Notes: generated by a model from the letters alone, not told the origin. Counted from the first letter of the stretch, positions 12,090 to 24,655 are shown. The stretch is DNA of 64,000 bases from Lepeophtheirus salmonis (GCF_016086655.4 NC_052132.2:7194805-7258804), one strand, 5' to 3'. Program-made: numbers and translations.

Positions 12090-12860
12090 GACATTGACCA
12101 TGATCAGAAAGGAGATTAATAAAGAGTTTTGTTAAATATATTTTCTTTTTTCTTTCCAATTTCTATTTTCTACTCAGTAGATACGACTTTAATATCAGCG
12201 AGTCGTTCTTTTATTTCATACTCCGAGGTAAAAGCCTAAGTATATCTACGGCGTATCATTTGCAATTTTAGAAAGTTTTTTAATGAGTTATCAAGACTAT
12301 AATATTATTTAAATACTTAAAAAGATTATCAAAAAACAAAATTGACATCTTCTGGAGAGAAAGGGGAATTTCTACTTGGGCAATTTTTGGAGGACTATAT
12401 ATTCCCATGGCTAGTTTACAACTATGTAAAAAGTATCAAACACTGTATGTAGTAGGAAGATCCAATATTTGAGTTTAATAGATTGAATATTGTGGATGAA
12501 AAACTCAGAAGATACTCCAAAGTTCAAAAATATTTTCTTCCAAAATATTTTAAAATCCATTCTGGGAAGAGAGACTTTCAATGTTACCTAAGTTCTATTA
12601 CTCAATGGCCCAATTGGTTTTGGAAAAAGTGACGATTTGATTTAAATATTGTGTTTGCTTCTGCTTCGTAGGTCAAGGAACTTCATCAATATTTCATCTA
12701 TGTATCTCTGAGTTCACTCAGTTTAACATGCATATTCTTAAAATATATGTTACTCCAGGAAAATTATATGACTTCCAGATTTGTACTCGCGTCATCTATG
12801 AAAATGAAATACTTAATTAGGTTTGCATTTTTCCGTATCTGAGAAATAATCTCTAGTTTA
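12090..12860. other. No gene seen
   Basis: AT-rich spacer without recognised coding content. Confidence 0.6.
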
Positions 12861-12864
12861 TATG

Positions 12865-13385
12865 ATTCTATTGCATCCAATGGCAGAAGCCAGATGGATT
12901 TTGATTTATTTTTTTAATAAAATCACTTCCAGCCTCAATTAAAGTCTCTATACGAGGCCAAAAGTGCGAGCAGGTCTTCTCCATTTGCTCCTTGTGCAAA
13001 TTTTTGATTCCTTCTTGATCCGACCAATAAATTCTTATTTGGTTTTGCATGGGGTTTGAATGGTTTTTCATTCTATCGCACTGGCTAAAAAACACATCTG
13101 ATTCAGATCTGCCGAGTTTGGAGGCCCAAAACCCGGGGAGATGAAGTTATAAAAATTTTCTTGGAGCAATTTTGAGACTTTTTTCGAGGAGTGCCATAGA
13201 ACCGAACCCTCTTGCCACATATAAGGCCCCCTATTGGGATCCATGTCGATCCAGTGCTTCAGCTTGGTATCTAGTACGTCCAGGTAGGCGCTCCCGGCGC
13301 AGATTCCAAGGAGAGTACCGTGCTTTTTCCATATAAGTGAAATTAGGAATACTGTCAATTGATTTCATTTTTTCAACTGGTGCAG
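12865..13385 (-). pseudogene. Tc1/mariner transposase remnant (bantam-like), C-terminal half
   Basis: The minus strand from 13358 reads TLLGICAGSAYLDVLDTKLK, DMDPNRGPYMWQEGSVLWHS (second block, with the usual QDSAPAH Asp changed to Glu), LLQENFYNFISPGFGPPNSA and then DLN. A frame change near 13080 leads to GIKNLHKEQMEKTCSHFWPR and IETLIEAGSDFIKK, the C-terminal helix and tail. The N-terminus and first catalytic block are missing. Confidence 0.75.
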
Positions 13386-13389
13386 GTTT

Positions 13390-14680
13390 GAACTAGCTAT
13401 CTAACAAAAAAAAAAATCAACTACCTAAGTGCTGCATTTGTGCCCAAGATATTGTGACAATGTGGAAGAATAGCTAGCTAGCACATCCTCTATGTTTGCA
13501 CGATGTCTTCCATTCGTTCACCGGCTATAAATCCTCATGGAAGTTATGTTCTGCATCTTCCTCAGTCATCTTAAGCCTTTCCACAATTACAATAAATAAA
13601 TTTGGAGCATTTATGTTGCATCGTGTTTAAATTGTAGATTTACACCTTAAGCCAATTTATGCATAATTATTGTAACTTACATATAAACGAAATATATAAA
13701 GATATATTGTCCTCCTATAAAATTGTTCCTCACAACAAATGAGTTCACAAACAAATTGACATTCTTCACATAAATAAATTATAGCCCCAACATAAACAAT
13801 ATTATTATTATACACTTTTGAGAAATTTAATAACCATCTAAGAAAATACTGCTCTAAAATTGTCTCATTATTTATTAATATAGGCATTACATTAATTTAC
13901 TTATTTTTTCTACAATATTGTATGCATATTAATCATTATTTTAGGTCAACAAAAATAAATTTTAAGTCAATTTGTTAATACTCTATTTGGCAAAATACAT
14001 CATTAATCAATGAATAAATACGTTCACTTTAAATGAATGAACAATTATTTTGAAATATTTATTTGACAATAATTTATTGAAAATTGATTCACTAGATAAT
14101 ATTTAGTAGGATTAGACAAAACAGTTTTACAATTAATGTCTTATCTTTACGTGATGTACAAGGTAGTAACCCTTGGGTTGCTTTTATTTTGAAAAATCTT
14201 TATAATGATCACACAAAATTGAAAATGATGTTACTTAATATTTTAAACTTAAGGTTTTCAATATAGTTGCAGTTTTCTTTATTAAACCCCGACATAAAGA
14301 AGTATGAACGTCTTGAGCAAATCTCCATTTAAATTATTTTGTCAATTTTGCAAAATCAAATCGTCGTTGACAGCTTCAAAACAATACTAAACATTGGATA
14401 TCAATTTGAAGAGAAGGGAGAGGTTCTTGTATCGAGAGATCGTGTGTGAAAATTAATGATGGGACGATGTAATTGAATTGAAAATCGGAGAATCGCATGT
14501 TTTTTTTGGAATTGGGATCGGCATCAAGAAAACAATGTTGAATTTGCGATTCCTATTCCTATTTATAAGTAGTATAAAAATATTTATAACTTTTATATGT
14601 TAGGATAAAAAATAGCCAAGAAATGTTGCATTCTCACTAGAAAATGTAATGTTTAAATTTTTTGATAATTTAATATTTGA
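13390..14680. other. AT-rich intergenic DNA, no gene seen
   Basis: Includes a 76-codon minus-strand frame (13657-13887) rich in Tyr/Ile/Asn that has no recognisable domain. Confidence 0.6.
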
Positions 14681-14940
14681 AACTTTTTAATAATTCCTTT
14701 TTTTCCTAGCTGTTAATTTTGGTAATTTATTTTCAAAAAATTAATTTTTTGTGAACAACTGTGGATTTTGGAAATTATTCTCCAAAAAAAATTTTTTTTT
14801 TATAAAAAGCTGTGGATTTTCAAGAATTTTCGTCAAAAAGTGTTATTTTTTCTGAAAAGCTGTCGATTTTTGAAATTTATTATCAAAAAATTCAATTTTC
14901 GGTAAATAGTTGTTAATTTTGAAAATACTTTGGATATCAA
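14680..14940. repeat. Fold-back repeat family, copy 1 (period ~55 bp)
   Basis: Four to five diverged units, each with a poly-A/T fold-back core followed by a GCTGTNGATTTT-like block. The blocks occur at about 14710 (AGCTGTTAATTTTGG), 14755 (AACTGTGGATTTTGG), 14805 (AGCTGTGGATTTTCA), 14857 (AGCTGTCGATTTTTG) and 14907 (AGTTGTTAATTTTGA). The spacing is 45-52 bp. The same unit recurs in the elements at 30.2, 43.4, 43.9, 44.6 and 47.4 kb. No CAGGGG terminus was found here. Confidence 0.6.
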
Positions 14941-15344
14941 ATTGTTTATTTGACAACAGTAAATGGGGTTAAATATTAACTCCATCTTGTAGACAAACGT
15001 CTGGCAGGAAGTTGTCTTAGCCGATATCTAAGAAAAATGTTCAAATGGAAGGTATATTTCATGGCAAGACGGTACTTTCACCCCACATCTCCAATAAAAG
15101 TCTAAAATTATCATTTGATTAATTTGAATTATTTTTGTCATAACAGGTTTGCCCAACCTCATTCCCCCATCTCAATACCCTTCATTGTTTTTTTCATAAC
15201 CGCGTTATAAAAAGAATGTTCACTAACGGAGAGTTCTATACCACTATTATGATCAAAACTGAATATACAATAACTGTGATTTTACATATTTATGACGTTT
15301 CTCCAAATAGAGTCCTGACAAGTACTGTACTCTGAAGGAAGAGT
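14941..15344. other. No gene seen
   Basis: AT-rich spacer. Confidence 0.6.
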
Positions 15345-15610
15345 TATATTTTTAACAAAACAAAAAAAGTGATATGGTAACCCTGACAATTTAGAAGATG
15401 TTTGGTATAAGAGCAGCATAGTTATCGTGACGTTTCATAAGTGTAACTGTGTCAGAAATAAGTAGAATGAAAAATATACAAGCCCCACTCTGTATCTAGC
15501 AATGGCCAAGGCAGGAATTACAGCGATATCCTTCCTTGGTTCTATTCTGAGTCCTACAAGGACACATGTCTCCCCACAACAAAAAGTTGAGTAGCTCTTT
15601 TTCTTTCACA
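15345..15610 (+). repeat. Dispersed repeat family A, copy 2
   Basis: TGGTAACCCTGACAATTTAG at 15375, AGCAGCATAGTTATCGTGAC, TTCTGAGTCCTACAAGGACA near 15550, and GTTGAGTAGCTC. It matches copy 1 in order and orientation but has diverged after 15600. Confidence 0.55.
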
Positions 15611-15959
15611 CCCTTGTTATTACTGTATATTCTCTCTTCCAGAATAATGATACCAGCTTAAAAAATACCTACTCAGGTTATAATTACAAAAAGATCCTTT
15701 CCCTTCCATTTTCATATTTTTTTTACATCTCTGGCCAATTCAAGTTATGTGAACACCTCAATGTAGTTATAAATTTTAATGATTAAACGGGGCTTACAAA
15801 ATCCTTAGTGATGTCCGATAGCTAAGTACTTTTTCCCCCATGCAGCTAAAATTTTACACTCCCTCCCCGACGGGGTACTTAACAAAAAGAAAGTAGCGAA
15901 GAGGAGACTTGGATTCAAGCAGATTTGTCTGAAGATGATGAGTAGGGTAATAAAAAGTT

Positions 15960-16270
15960 AGCATTTGGGGCATGTAAAAAACACGAGATGGGAACCCTTA
16001 CAATTTGAAGAATGTTTAGAGAAAAACAGCATAGTTATCATGAAGTGTCAGTACATTGGCAACACAGAGCAACTATGAAAGGAACAGAATAAAATAAAAA
16101 AAACAATCTGACATCGTTTCTAGGAAAGACGTTGTCAATCGTCAAGCATACTCTTAATCCAATTGGGAGTACACTTATAGCTCCTCAAGAGCTCATTAGA
16201 GTTACTATCCGTCATTTATAAGCACACACTTGAAGTTTATATTTATATGTTATCTCCTCAAAAGCAAAAA
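15960..16270 (+). repeat. Dispersed repeat family A, copy 3 (diverged)
   Basis: GGCATGTAAAAAACACGAGA followed by GGGAACCCTTACAATTTGAA, GAATGTTTAGAGAAAAACAG and CATAGTTATCATGAAGTGTC. It lies about 0.6 kb from copy 2 in the same orientation. Confidence 0.5.
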
Positions 16271-16304
16271 AGTGTGTGATCGGTAAAAAGAAAAACTAAA
16301 AAGA

Positions 16305-16690
16305 ACACTGTTCTATTAGTACGGTCCTGATTAATTTTGACACTCTTAGAACATGTCTTTAACGGTCCTTTTATGGTAACTACAACAACCTATAAAACCT
16401 AATTACAAATTACGTCATTTCAGCTGTTTAAATGTATCATAATCTCTTTCAGTGATACAAAATACCATCATCTTAATATAGGAGGTGTGGGGCTAGAACT
16501 TAAGCAGTATTATGGTTCTAGCTAACATTTGTTTCTTTATTGGTTTTTATTTTCTTTAATCTTAGCTAGGAGTGAATAAAATAAAAGGATAGGCAAGAAT
16601 GTAAGACAAACCAATCGGTCTTAAAGAATGATGAATGGTGAAAAAAGATCGGACCGATTGGAATAAAAGACAAATTATCAATGCAATCCT
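16305..16690. repeat. Dispersed repeat family B, copy 1
   Basis: Shared landmarks with 43085-43400 are a TTCTAGCTAACATTT-like block, ATCTTAGCTAGGAGTGAATA, and GATCGGACCGATTGGAAT near 16647, which is preceded by an imperfect inverted copy (ACCAATCGGTC at 16610). ATTACGTCATTTCAGCTGTT at 16410 is also shared with sequence at 61575. Confidence 0.5.
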
Positions 16691-16853
16691 AAGACGGATA
16701 CAACGCTAAAGAATAATGATAGGAGCTTTAGAAAAAAATAACATTAACTCTAAAAAATGTTCATGATTTTTTTATTATCTCCATCTGTCAAGGTAATAGC
16801 TGTATAGTATATTATAGTAAGGTAAATATAATTACAAGTAAAATCCCTAAATA

Positions 16854-18164
16854 CAGAATGTCCAAAAATTGATGTAGTATTAAAAATATCCGTTTTATAA
16901 GTATTAAAAAAATATATTTTTGGTCCAAATAAAAGGAAATTTGGCTCATATAATCATTAGGTATTATTGAATTTTTCTGATGCAATAATTTTCGATATTT
17001 CCATCATACATCATTGTAAAAGGGCTCAGAAAAAACCACAGGATGTTAGTTGAAATTCAATATCCGAAATGGTGAGAAATCACTCTTTGGAGACCAGGGC
17101 CAAGGCTATTGGTATGATAGAGGGTGGATCAAGCCAGAAAGACGTAGCTCAAAGGTTACAGATTCCTCTCAGGACCATTGAGAATTCGTGTAAGAACAGG
17201 AAGGATGGATAAACTCTTGCAAATCAGAAGGTCGAGAAAGGAAGAAAAAAAATTAGCAAAGTTCCCAAACTGGTGATTTCAAAATCTTTTACCAAAACGA
17301 AGCAATCCACAAGGAAACTTACAGCAAGATTGACTTCAAAGGGCTATTCAATATCCAAGTCATCTGTCCACAACTGCTTGAGGCACTCTTTGAATGTATT
17401 GCCATTCAAACCTCGTCTGCACCTAAAATATTCAGAAAACCAAAGGAAGGCCCGGCGTCAATTCTGTCGTGAGTGGAAACACTGGACTGCAGATGATTGG
17501 AAATGTATCCTCTTCAGTCATGAAAGTTCATTTGAGGTATTTCATGCCCAAAATCCCCAAACAGATTGGGCTTAGGCAAGAGATAAGGGAAATGTGGAAC
17601 CCACTCCAACTGTGAAATTTCCTCAGAAAAATCAGGTTGGGGCCATTATCAGCCACTAGGCAGTGTCAGATCTTCACCTGATTCCCCGAAACCAAACTAT
17701 GACGGCCGAGTACTACGTAACAGATATCCTCAGTAAGTCTCTGGTGTCAGTTTTGTCTCGTACTGAAGAAACTGTACCTCATTTTCCATTAGAATGGTAC
17801 CCCTGCTCACTAGTCCAAAAAAGGCACAAAAGTGGTGTTCAGACAACTTGGATTCCTACCAACAGTCCTGATTTGTCTCCCAATGAAAATTTGTGAGCCT
17901 TGGTCTCAAGGGATCTCAATGAAAATGCGCCAGCAACTTTATAAGATCAATTTAGAGAAAAAAACTGACAAAAGGTTCGGACAAAATTTCCCCAGCTACT
18001 CTGAATAATTCGTATGAAGGGATGCCAAAACGCATAGAAAAAGTTATTAAGCCTAAAGTGTGTCATATTAGGAAGTAAATAAAGTTTTTCGCGCAAAAAA
18101 AATATCTTGTTCAGGTTATTTCATGATTTCTTTAAAAAACCACTATCCATTTTTGGACATTCTG
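16854..18164 (+). mobile_element. Tc1-like element, full length with 16-bp TIRs
   Basis: The terminal repeat CAGAATGTCCAAAAAT (16854) is matched exactly by the inverted right end (ATTTTTGGACATTCTG, 18149-18164). TA target dinucleotides flank both sides (16852-16853, 18165-18166). At 1311 bp it is the normal size for Tc1-type elements, so it looks like a complete insertion that then decayed by point mutation. Confidence 0.9.
17069..18078 (+). pseudogene. Tc1-like transposase, inactivated by point mutations
   Basis: ATG at 17069 opens MVRNHSLETRAKAIGMIEGG, then SQKDVAQRLQIPLRTIENS, a helix-turn-helix. KLTARLTSKGYSISKSSVHN follows, and then ENQRKARRQFCREWKHWTAD, the Tc1 linker. The first catalytic block reads LFSHESSF instead of FSDES, so the Asp is now His. 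The second block reads EWYPCSLVQK where QQDNDPKHT-like sequence is expected, so that Asp is lost too. The third reads NSPDLSPNENL. In-frame stops occur after RKDG, QTDWA, IISH and NENL. The frame closes at 18076-18078, overlapping AATAAA. No activity is expected. Confidence 0.85.
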
Positions 18165-18169
18165 TATAC

Positions 18170-19790
18170 ATAAAATTTGTTACTCCCAAATACTAAAAAT
18201 ATACATAGACATATTTTCTATACAATATCGGGTAATGATATTAATAATTTATTCTTGATGTTGTTACAGTGACAAAATGGGTTTTTTTCCGACATACTTT
18301 ACATAAAATGTTGCCTTTTCGTTTATCGTAAAAAATATTAGTTTTTCATATGATTATACTATAAAATGAATATTTAAAATATCAGAGCAAATAAAGTTTA
18401 CAAAGAAAAACAATAATTATTACTTAACAAATAATTTCTGCTATTAAAAATACCTGTACGAAAAAGTCCGAAATTACTTTCATTACATAAGAATACTTGT
18501 ATGCTAATGATAACATGGGATAGGATAGTATAATGATGGCTTTATACATTTTTTTGTTCTTCAACAAAATCCTTAATAGTATACACTGGTGTGTTAAAAG
18601 TAATTAATTTAAAATTCCTGGACAAGTAATAGTAATCATGAAATAAATAAAAAAACTAGTATAATAGGATTTTCCTTTGTGTAAATGACTCGTCTAAGTA
18701 TTTACTATTATTTTCAGCTATATCAACGTGACCTTCAAAAAAAAAAAAAAGTAGATATATGCAATGTCTTACTTCAGTTAGTTTTTAAACAAACTCAAAA
18801 ATGCCTGCATTTTTTTAGAGAATAATGATGTGTTAAACAGCATTCTCCAGAACTAATAATCCCCTTCTTTTGGTCACTGAGTTTGATTCGGGACAAAATG
18901 ATACAACATAACTATGAGCTCTGTTATTTTACAAAAATTAGAAAAAAAAAATATGTCTCCATAAAAGAAAGGAAATATTTACGATAAAATTTTGTGTTTT
19001 TAAAATAATGGACATAGTATGAGTCTAATGCTCCGCAAAGTCTTTTTTTCGTATAGGTAAAGCATAAATTAAAATTTAACCTGTACTTAAAGATTCTAAA
19101 TGTTAAAAGTTATTTAAATTACGTCAACATAACAACAGTCTTGAACATAAAACAAAAAAAAGAAGAAATTCCAAATTGATTTGTTTACTTCATTTACCTA
19201 TAGACACTGCCCAATACTTCAAAGACATATTTGAGTCTATTACTGGCTTTGTATTCAAATTTCTGGAATAATGACATACGATACTAAAAAATTTTAAACT
19301 ATAGTTTGTAATTTTATTTGAATTTTGATAATTATATTGTGACCGATATGACACATTTCAACGAAAAAAAATCAATACATTTCTCCTATTGTGACGATCA
19401 ATTTTGCCTAATTCAAGTGCAATTTGCAGCACACACAAAGGGTTTATATGAATAATTTATTTATATAAATTGTAAAACATTCGTCTATGAATACAAATAT
19501 TATCTACACTTAATGTTGATTAAAATCATTCTAGCTTGTTTTTGTGTTATGGGGCCCACATTGTATTAGTCTCTGTTTTGAAATGAATGGGTTTATTATT
19601 GAATAAGACGTATTAAATTTGGTTGTTTTTGTTCTAAGTAATATTTATAACAATATTATTCTGTAAACAACAAGTAGTTAATAGATTTTTTATATTAATG
19701 CATTAGAATGTACTTTCAAATGGAAATGCCAAATCTGTTTATCTCAATGTTGATGAAAATTAACTTAAATATATGCAGATACATAATTGT
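18170..19790. other. AT-rich intergenic DNA, no gene seen
   Basis: 1.6 kb without motif or paired repeats; stops are dense in every frame. Confidence 0.6.
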
Positions 19791-19791
19791 G

Positions 19792-20794
19792 TACAGGGTT
19801 AGGCAGAAATACTTTGAATGTAAATTAATGTTAAATTTCTTTTAAATATAGGTTGGTTTAGTGAACCTTCTTGACATTTTGGTTCAACCATCCTTTATGC
19901 ATATATAAACTATAAGGAATATTTCGCCATCTTGTCATCATGAGTGAGCAAAAGGCAGGGCATATCAGAACTCCTAAATGCTGTAGTTGAAGTGGCGAGG
20001 ATTATGGACATTGTGAAGTACTCAAGGAGCTTGATTTTCAAGGTGGTCAAGATCAAGAGTACTGGAGAAGACTTCTCCAGGTAATCAGGAAGTACAATTT
20101 AAAGAGATAAAAGGAATTCCTGGCCAGCTTGTAGAAAATAATCAAAGGAGACTTCATCAAATCGATAAATCGCCTCCCCAATGACTCCTTCGTGGCTGAT
20201 AGACCCATCAGGGAGGCTGTGAAGGACGACTTGGGATTGTTCTCAGACATGATTATGGCACACCACCTTCTGACAGAGATCATGAAGGCCAGGAGGTTCA
20301 AGAAATCCCAGAAAATCCTATGATGGATCAAGCAAGTGGTTCTACAATGAAAATCTTCTTGCTCAAGAAGATTTTCACGGTTGACCAAGTTTACAACCAC
20401 TGGAACGACCGCTGGCTCGGGGGAAAAAATGAAGAGGTCCTAAGGTTTTACTGCACCAACCATCCATCCCAAAAAAAAATCGTGGCTTCTGATGGCAAGA
20501 AGATGCCTCTATTTTTCTTTTTGGAGGGGAGAATGTAGGCTGGGTTCTGGTTGAAAAGATGTGGCCCTTCCTCGCCAGATTTGAAACCACTGGACTGTGC
20601 TGTGTATAGCACATAGAAAAGGGAACCGACAAAACTCTATACCGGAATGTGGACTCATTGAAGGTGACCATAGTGGCTGTGTGGGACAACTTGTCGGAGA
20701 AGTTTGTGATAAACTCCTGTAAGGCCTTCTAACGACGTGTAAAGGATGTAATTGAGGCTGAAAATGGCAATATTGAGTGCAGCCCTACCCTTTA
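19792..20794 (+). mobile_element. Tc1/mariner element with short TIRs
   Basis: Left end TACAGGGTTAGGC and inverted right end TAAAGGGTAGGGC form weak terminal inverted repeats around a damaged transposase. Size is about 1.0 kb. Confidence 0.65.
19940..20785 (+). pseudogene. Tc1/mariner transposase, second catalytic block deleted
   Basis: MSEQKAGHIRTPKC starts at 19940, followed by an HTH region. KEFLASL then leads to FIKSINRLPNDSFVADRPIR and EAVKDDLGLFSDM. A frame change leads to KIFTVDQVYNHWNDRW, the first catalytic block (20350-20400). NHPSQKKIVASDGKKMPLFF is near 20455-20515. The Q(D)GAPCHT region and the SPDLNP block are missing or unreadable. The C-terminus returns as NVDSLKVTIVAVWDNLSEKF and VINSCKAF, then VKDVIEAENGNIE (20650-20785). 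Multiple stops are present. The 115- and 104-codon minus-strand frames over this span are shadows. Confidence 0.8.
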
Positions 20795-21449
20795 CACCCC
20801 AATATTTATATTTTCTTTATAAAAAAATTTACTGAATCCACTGATACCAGAGTGACATATTATTTTAATACCATTTTGCGAAGTTGCAAAATGGTATGTG
20901 ATAAATAGAAGTAAAAATGTTGCAGGAAAAAAATAAATATTAATTTATAATATATATATATATATATATATTTTATTAGTTGATAGATTAGTTCGTTGCT
21001 AAAATACAAGAAAGTCATGTTGTCCAGGTAACCTTTGTTTACATATATGAGTAGTAGGGTACATTTTTTATACAGATATATAATATAGCCAATGATGTGT
21101 TTAAAACATACTATGAAGGTATGTTTAATAGGTAGGGGAGATGGTGAAAGTTGAAAAAAATTTTGGGGCAAGTTTGCCTACGTTTCATATTTTCTCATTC
21201 TATCTCAAAAGTGGAGACAACGAAAGTAGAAAGTAGAAATTCAATCATTGCTACCTAAAAAAATAATAAGGAAATTACTACCCTAAGGGAATAACATATT
21301 ATTGGATTAGGAGAAAAAAGATCTCAACGATTTCGAGTTATTCCGACAATTAACACTCGGAGTTGATCCGTGGTCCGAAGGATGATTTTGGAAGAGATCA
21401 TATATCACTATGTTCCATAGCTTAGGTACTACGACTCTTTCATGTATTT
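20795..21449. other. No gene seen; contains an AT microsatellite
   Basis: A (TA)n tract of about 11 units lies at 20950-20971. The 103-codon minus frame spanning it (20860-21171) is Tyr/Ile/Phe-rich low-complexity sequence, not a gene. Confidence 0.6.
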
Positions 21450-21815
21450 ATCATGAATCATGATAAAAAAGAAAAAACAGAAAATCAACATGGTTATCCT
21501 GACAATTTAAAGAATGTCTTGGAGGAGAGCCGCATAGCTTATGACAATGCATTAGATCAGTCACAATCAGTGGCTACGAGGAAGGAAGAGGAGAAAGAAA
21601 TAAACAAGGACGTTGGCAAGATCCTCAATTATACTCCGAGTCCAAGAAGGACTTACTATTATGACAACAAATCCCACAGCTTACTCACTGTCTTTTATGA
21701 GCACACTAATGTTCAATCAGGTTATGAGTATCATTGAATCTCGTAGGAAAGGAATTTCACTACTCAGGAGTTAAATAATAATGACCACACATGAGGAAAA
21801 GAAAATTCATTCTTT
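21450..21815 (+). repeat. Dispersed repeat family A, copy 4
   Basis: CATGGTTATCCTGACAATTT at 21489, GAGAGCCGCATAGCTTATGA, ATACTCCGAGTCCAAGAAGG, ATGAGCACACTAATGTTCAA, TCAGGTTATGAGTATCATTG and GGAGTTAAATAATAATGACC in the family order. A 94-codon open frame (21453-21737) lies across it, but no related copy keeps that frame open, so it is not annotated as a gene. Confidence 0.65.
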
Positions 21816-21870
21816 AGATTACTAATTTCAAAAAAACATAAGAATACAGACGATTTACATCACAAATATC

Positions 21871-22090
21871 TAGTGTTGTGTATGTCCTTATTTATTTGGT
21901 ACACTCCAATCTGAGGAGCGGTTCTATCATTCCTTTGGACAGTCAATACTCAAAATGATTTAAAAAAGAGGAAATAAAGTTGAGTGACGTTATCAAGGAC
22001 CGAACGTATATGTTCTAGTACTAATATGCAGGACGGAACTGCACGGGACTACAGTCTTCGGTACTAAATAAGGACCAACACAACACTAAT
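21871..22090. mobile_element. MITE family C, copy 2
   Basis: Left end TAGTGTTGTGTATGTCCTTA and inverted right end TAGTGTTGTGTTGGTCCTTA match at 18 of 20 positions. The element is 220 bp, non-coding, and contains GTGACGTTATCAAGGACCGA, which resembles GTGACGTCATCAAAGACTGA in the copy at 32805-33052. Confidence 0.75.
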
Positions 22091-22380
22091 GATAGCATAA
22101 TTATTTGCAGTCTTTATGGATACCTTCTATCTATTTTTAAGATCCTCCAAAGTGGTAATTGTCTAAATAACTCGTAGTTACCTTAATTGTATCACGCAAC
22201 CTTTCATCCGAAAAGAAATGGACGAAAGAGACCGAAAATCATTTTGTGGTTAGCCAATTCTTCTCAACTATGAAATGATTATTAAATCATTGTATGGAAT
22301 TATTCTATCAATCCATATTCAGAGCACTGATTAGGAGAAAAGAAAGAGATATATGGGCAGTTGACAACATAATAAATACA
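22091..22380. other. No gene seen
   Basis: Short AT-rich spacer. Confidence 0.5.
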
Positions 22381-22389
22381 CTGTAGTGC

Positions 22390-23160
22390 AGATACCGGGT
22401 GATCCATTGAAATCTGAACACCTACTAATTCAATAGTTAATGAAGGATGAGTGATTGAAATTAATGATCTTTTGATAAATTAAAACATAATCAATTAGCT
22501 ACTAAAACAAACAAAACTGAGCTCTTGGGCTACTGTACAAGTCGAGAAAATGTTACTTGAACGTGATAGACGAATTTCCATTCGCGTACTCAAATCAGTT
22601 AGGCGTCTCCAGACCAGCATCTACGCCATCAGCAAGTTTGAAACGTTGGAAAGGCAGAAGATCTCTATGAAAAAAAGACAAACTGGACCCGGAGGAGTTA
22701 AAGAAAACAGCCCAGGCCAATCCCCTTAAGTACATGAGGGCCCATGCAAGAGATTTTGGGATTCACACCCAACTGTTCAGACAGCTATACAAAAAAGTGG
22801 GTTGAAAGATCCTTGTGTGGGAGGAGAGGCCACTTTTGACACCGGCAATGAAAGAAAGCCATCTTTTCTGTTGTAATACTCTTCTGAATGAGTCATTGCA
22901 GATTTTTTTAGCTCTTTTTTTCACTTTTTTCTCCCTTACAGCCTGATGCTAGCCCCCCTTGACTAGTCCATTTAAGTGCATATCGAGAGCAAGGCCTTCA
23001 GTGTCCGTCATCCAAACACCGAGGCCCTCAATGCTACTGTCAGCCAGCACTTGGGCGCTACGACAGATGACTATATCAGCAACGGATGCCAGGGTTTCTG
23101 ATGCCACCTGGAAGCCATCATTGCCGCTAAGGGCGGTAGATTAATGATTAAAAGAGCTGA
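22390..23160 (+). pseudogene. Internally deleted Tc1/mariner transposase remnant
   Basis: The N-terminal part reads RRISIRVLKSVRRLQTSIYA, ISKFETLERQKISMKKRQTG and, after a frame change, KKTAQANPLKYMRAHARDFG and IHTQTVRQLYKKVG (22560-22800). WEERPLLTPAMKESHLF follows. Then the text jumps to a decayed C-terminus: HIESKAFSVRHPNTEALNAT and TDDYISNGCQGF, then LEAIIAAKGGR (22975-23140). The three catalytic blocks between are missing. A 61-codon frame at 22959-23144 is another frame of the C-terminal part. Confidence 0.75.
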
Positions 23161-23164
23161 GCCA

Positions 23165-24655
23165 CGCATTTATTTATTTTATATAATTTGTCGAAATTTA
23201 TTGTTTTTAAGTAGATTGTATCGTGTTGAAGTTATAAATTAAAAGTATTCATGTTTTAATACACTACTCACTACACCAATAATTTATTATTCTTCTGACT
23301 TTGCTTAGCAAAGTTTATTCCTTATTATTAAAAAGTTTTGATGATTCAACTTCAACTTCCTGTTGTCGCTGTCTCCAATTTAGAGATAAAGAAATAGCAT
23401 ATGATTTAATGACAAAATACACGTTCTTTTGGTACTCAACTACTCGGGGCTGGTTTTAGTCATAAGCACAGCAAAATTTAATAAAAGTATTTTGTTTGCT
23501 ATTGCGCGGTATTAAACCAATTGTTAGTTTTTTCCCAAATTACATTTGATTCCAACACGTCAACTATTGCAACTGACGAAAGACAGTAGCAACAATAAAA
23601 AAATTCAATGTAGAGCTGTAAATTTGTCAAACTTTTTATTTAATTTGTTTTTTTTTTGTTGAAAAGTAAACAAATAAACGTTGGAAAATAGACTTTAAAT
23701 AATAAAAATCAATAGAAAAAAAGTAACACACTGATTTCAAGGAGTTTATTTGCACTGAGTGATATAATATTCAAAATTCTGTATCAATGAGTGAGATTTT
23801 AACTTGATAAAGTTTGCAATAACTGATTGCCAAAAAAAACACATTATTTAAATTATACAATTTACAGCAAAAACAATGAAACATCTAGATTAAAAAATGT
23901 TACTCCTTTATAAAAAAAAATAAAAAAATAACCCATCAAATGTAGCTTCTATTAGCTATCTCTAATGATTATTTTTTTCTTCCAAATAATCAATAATATA
24001 CCATATAATATCAAACTATATGGTTGTAAGTTCTGGAAAAAAAAAGATTTGAAAAATAATCCCTGTCTTCCCTACATTCTATGCAGAGTATAAAAGGTTC
24101 CGTGACAGTATATATTTGATAAAAAGCGCTTAGAAAAATATAACATAAAATCTTTATAAATAAAAAGTTGCTTCTTACTTTTAATAACGAATAAGTAACT
24201 AAACATTTTCTTGGAGGTGTTATAATATTAAATACTTTTTGAGCAAATGAATTACATATTCACAAATCTACGCACTTTTATGAAGAGAAGAAACAAATAG
24301 AACTTTTTATGGGTTGATCACTATGAAACAATTATTGTGGAACATATCACTGTAAATATTCTACGTAACTTTCTTTTCTATACATGTACAAAAAAAAAAA
24401 AAAGTAAAATAATACGTGTTGCGGTATGGGGAATCGTAGTCTATTATTGACAAAGAAGGAAGGTGAACACTGCTTTTTATTAATTGTAACACACACAAAT
24501 AGTAGCCTGCCCGTAATTATACTTTTTGAGTAGGTACTACACAACATGTCGAAAGTCTCCTTGCCTTCATTACTCTAACTGCAAGTAGGAATTTATTATT
24601 CTTTTTATGTATTTGTTGAACTAAAGTATTCATTAGAGATATTTATGTACATATA
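23165..24655. other. AT-rich intergenic DNA, no gene seen
   Basis: 1.5 kb without recognised coding content. A 66-codon minus frame at 24347-24547 is Phe/Tyr-rich chance sequence. Confidence 0.6.

Noticed and set aside
20053..20689. Two minus-strand frames of 115 and 104 codons
   Set aside because: Shadows of the plus-strand transposase at 19940-20785.
20860..21171. 103-codon minus-strand frame
   Set aside because: Low-complexity Tyr/Ile/Phe translation across an AT microsatellite; no domain.
21453..21737. 94-codon plus-strand frame
   Set aside because: Lies across a dispersed repeat whose other copies do not keep the frame open.
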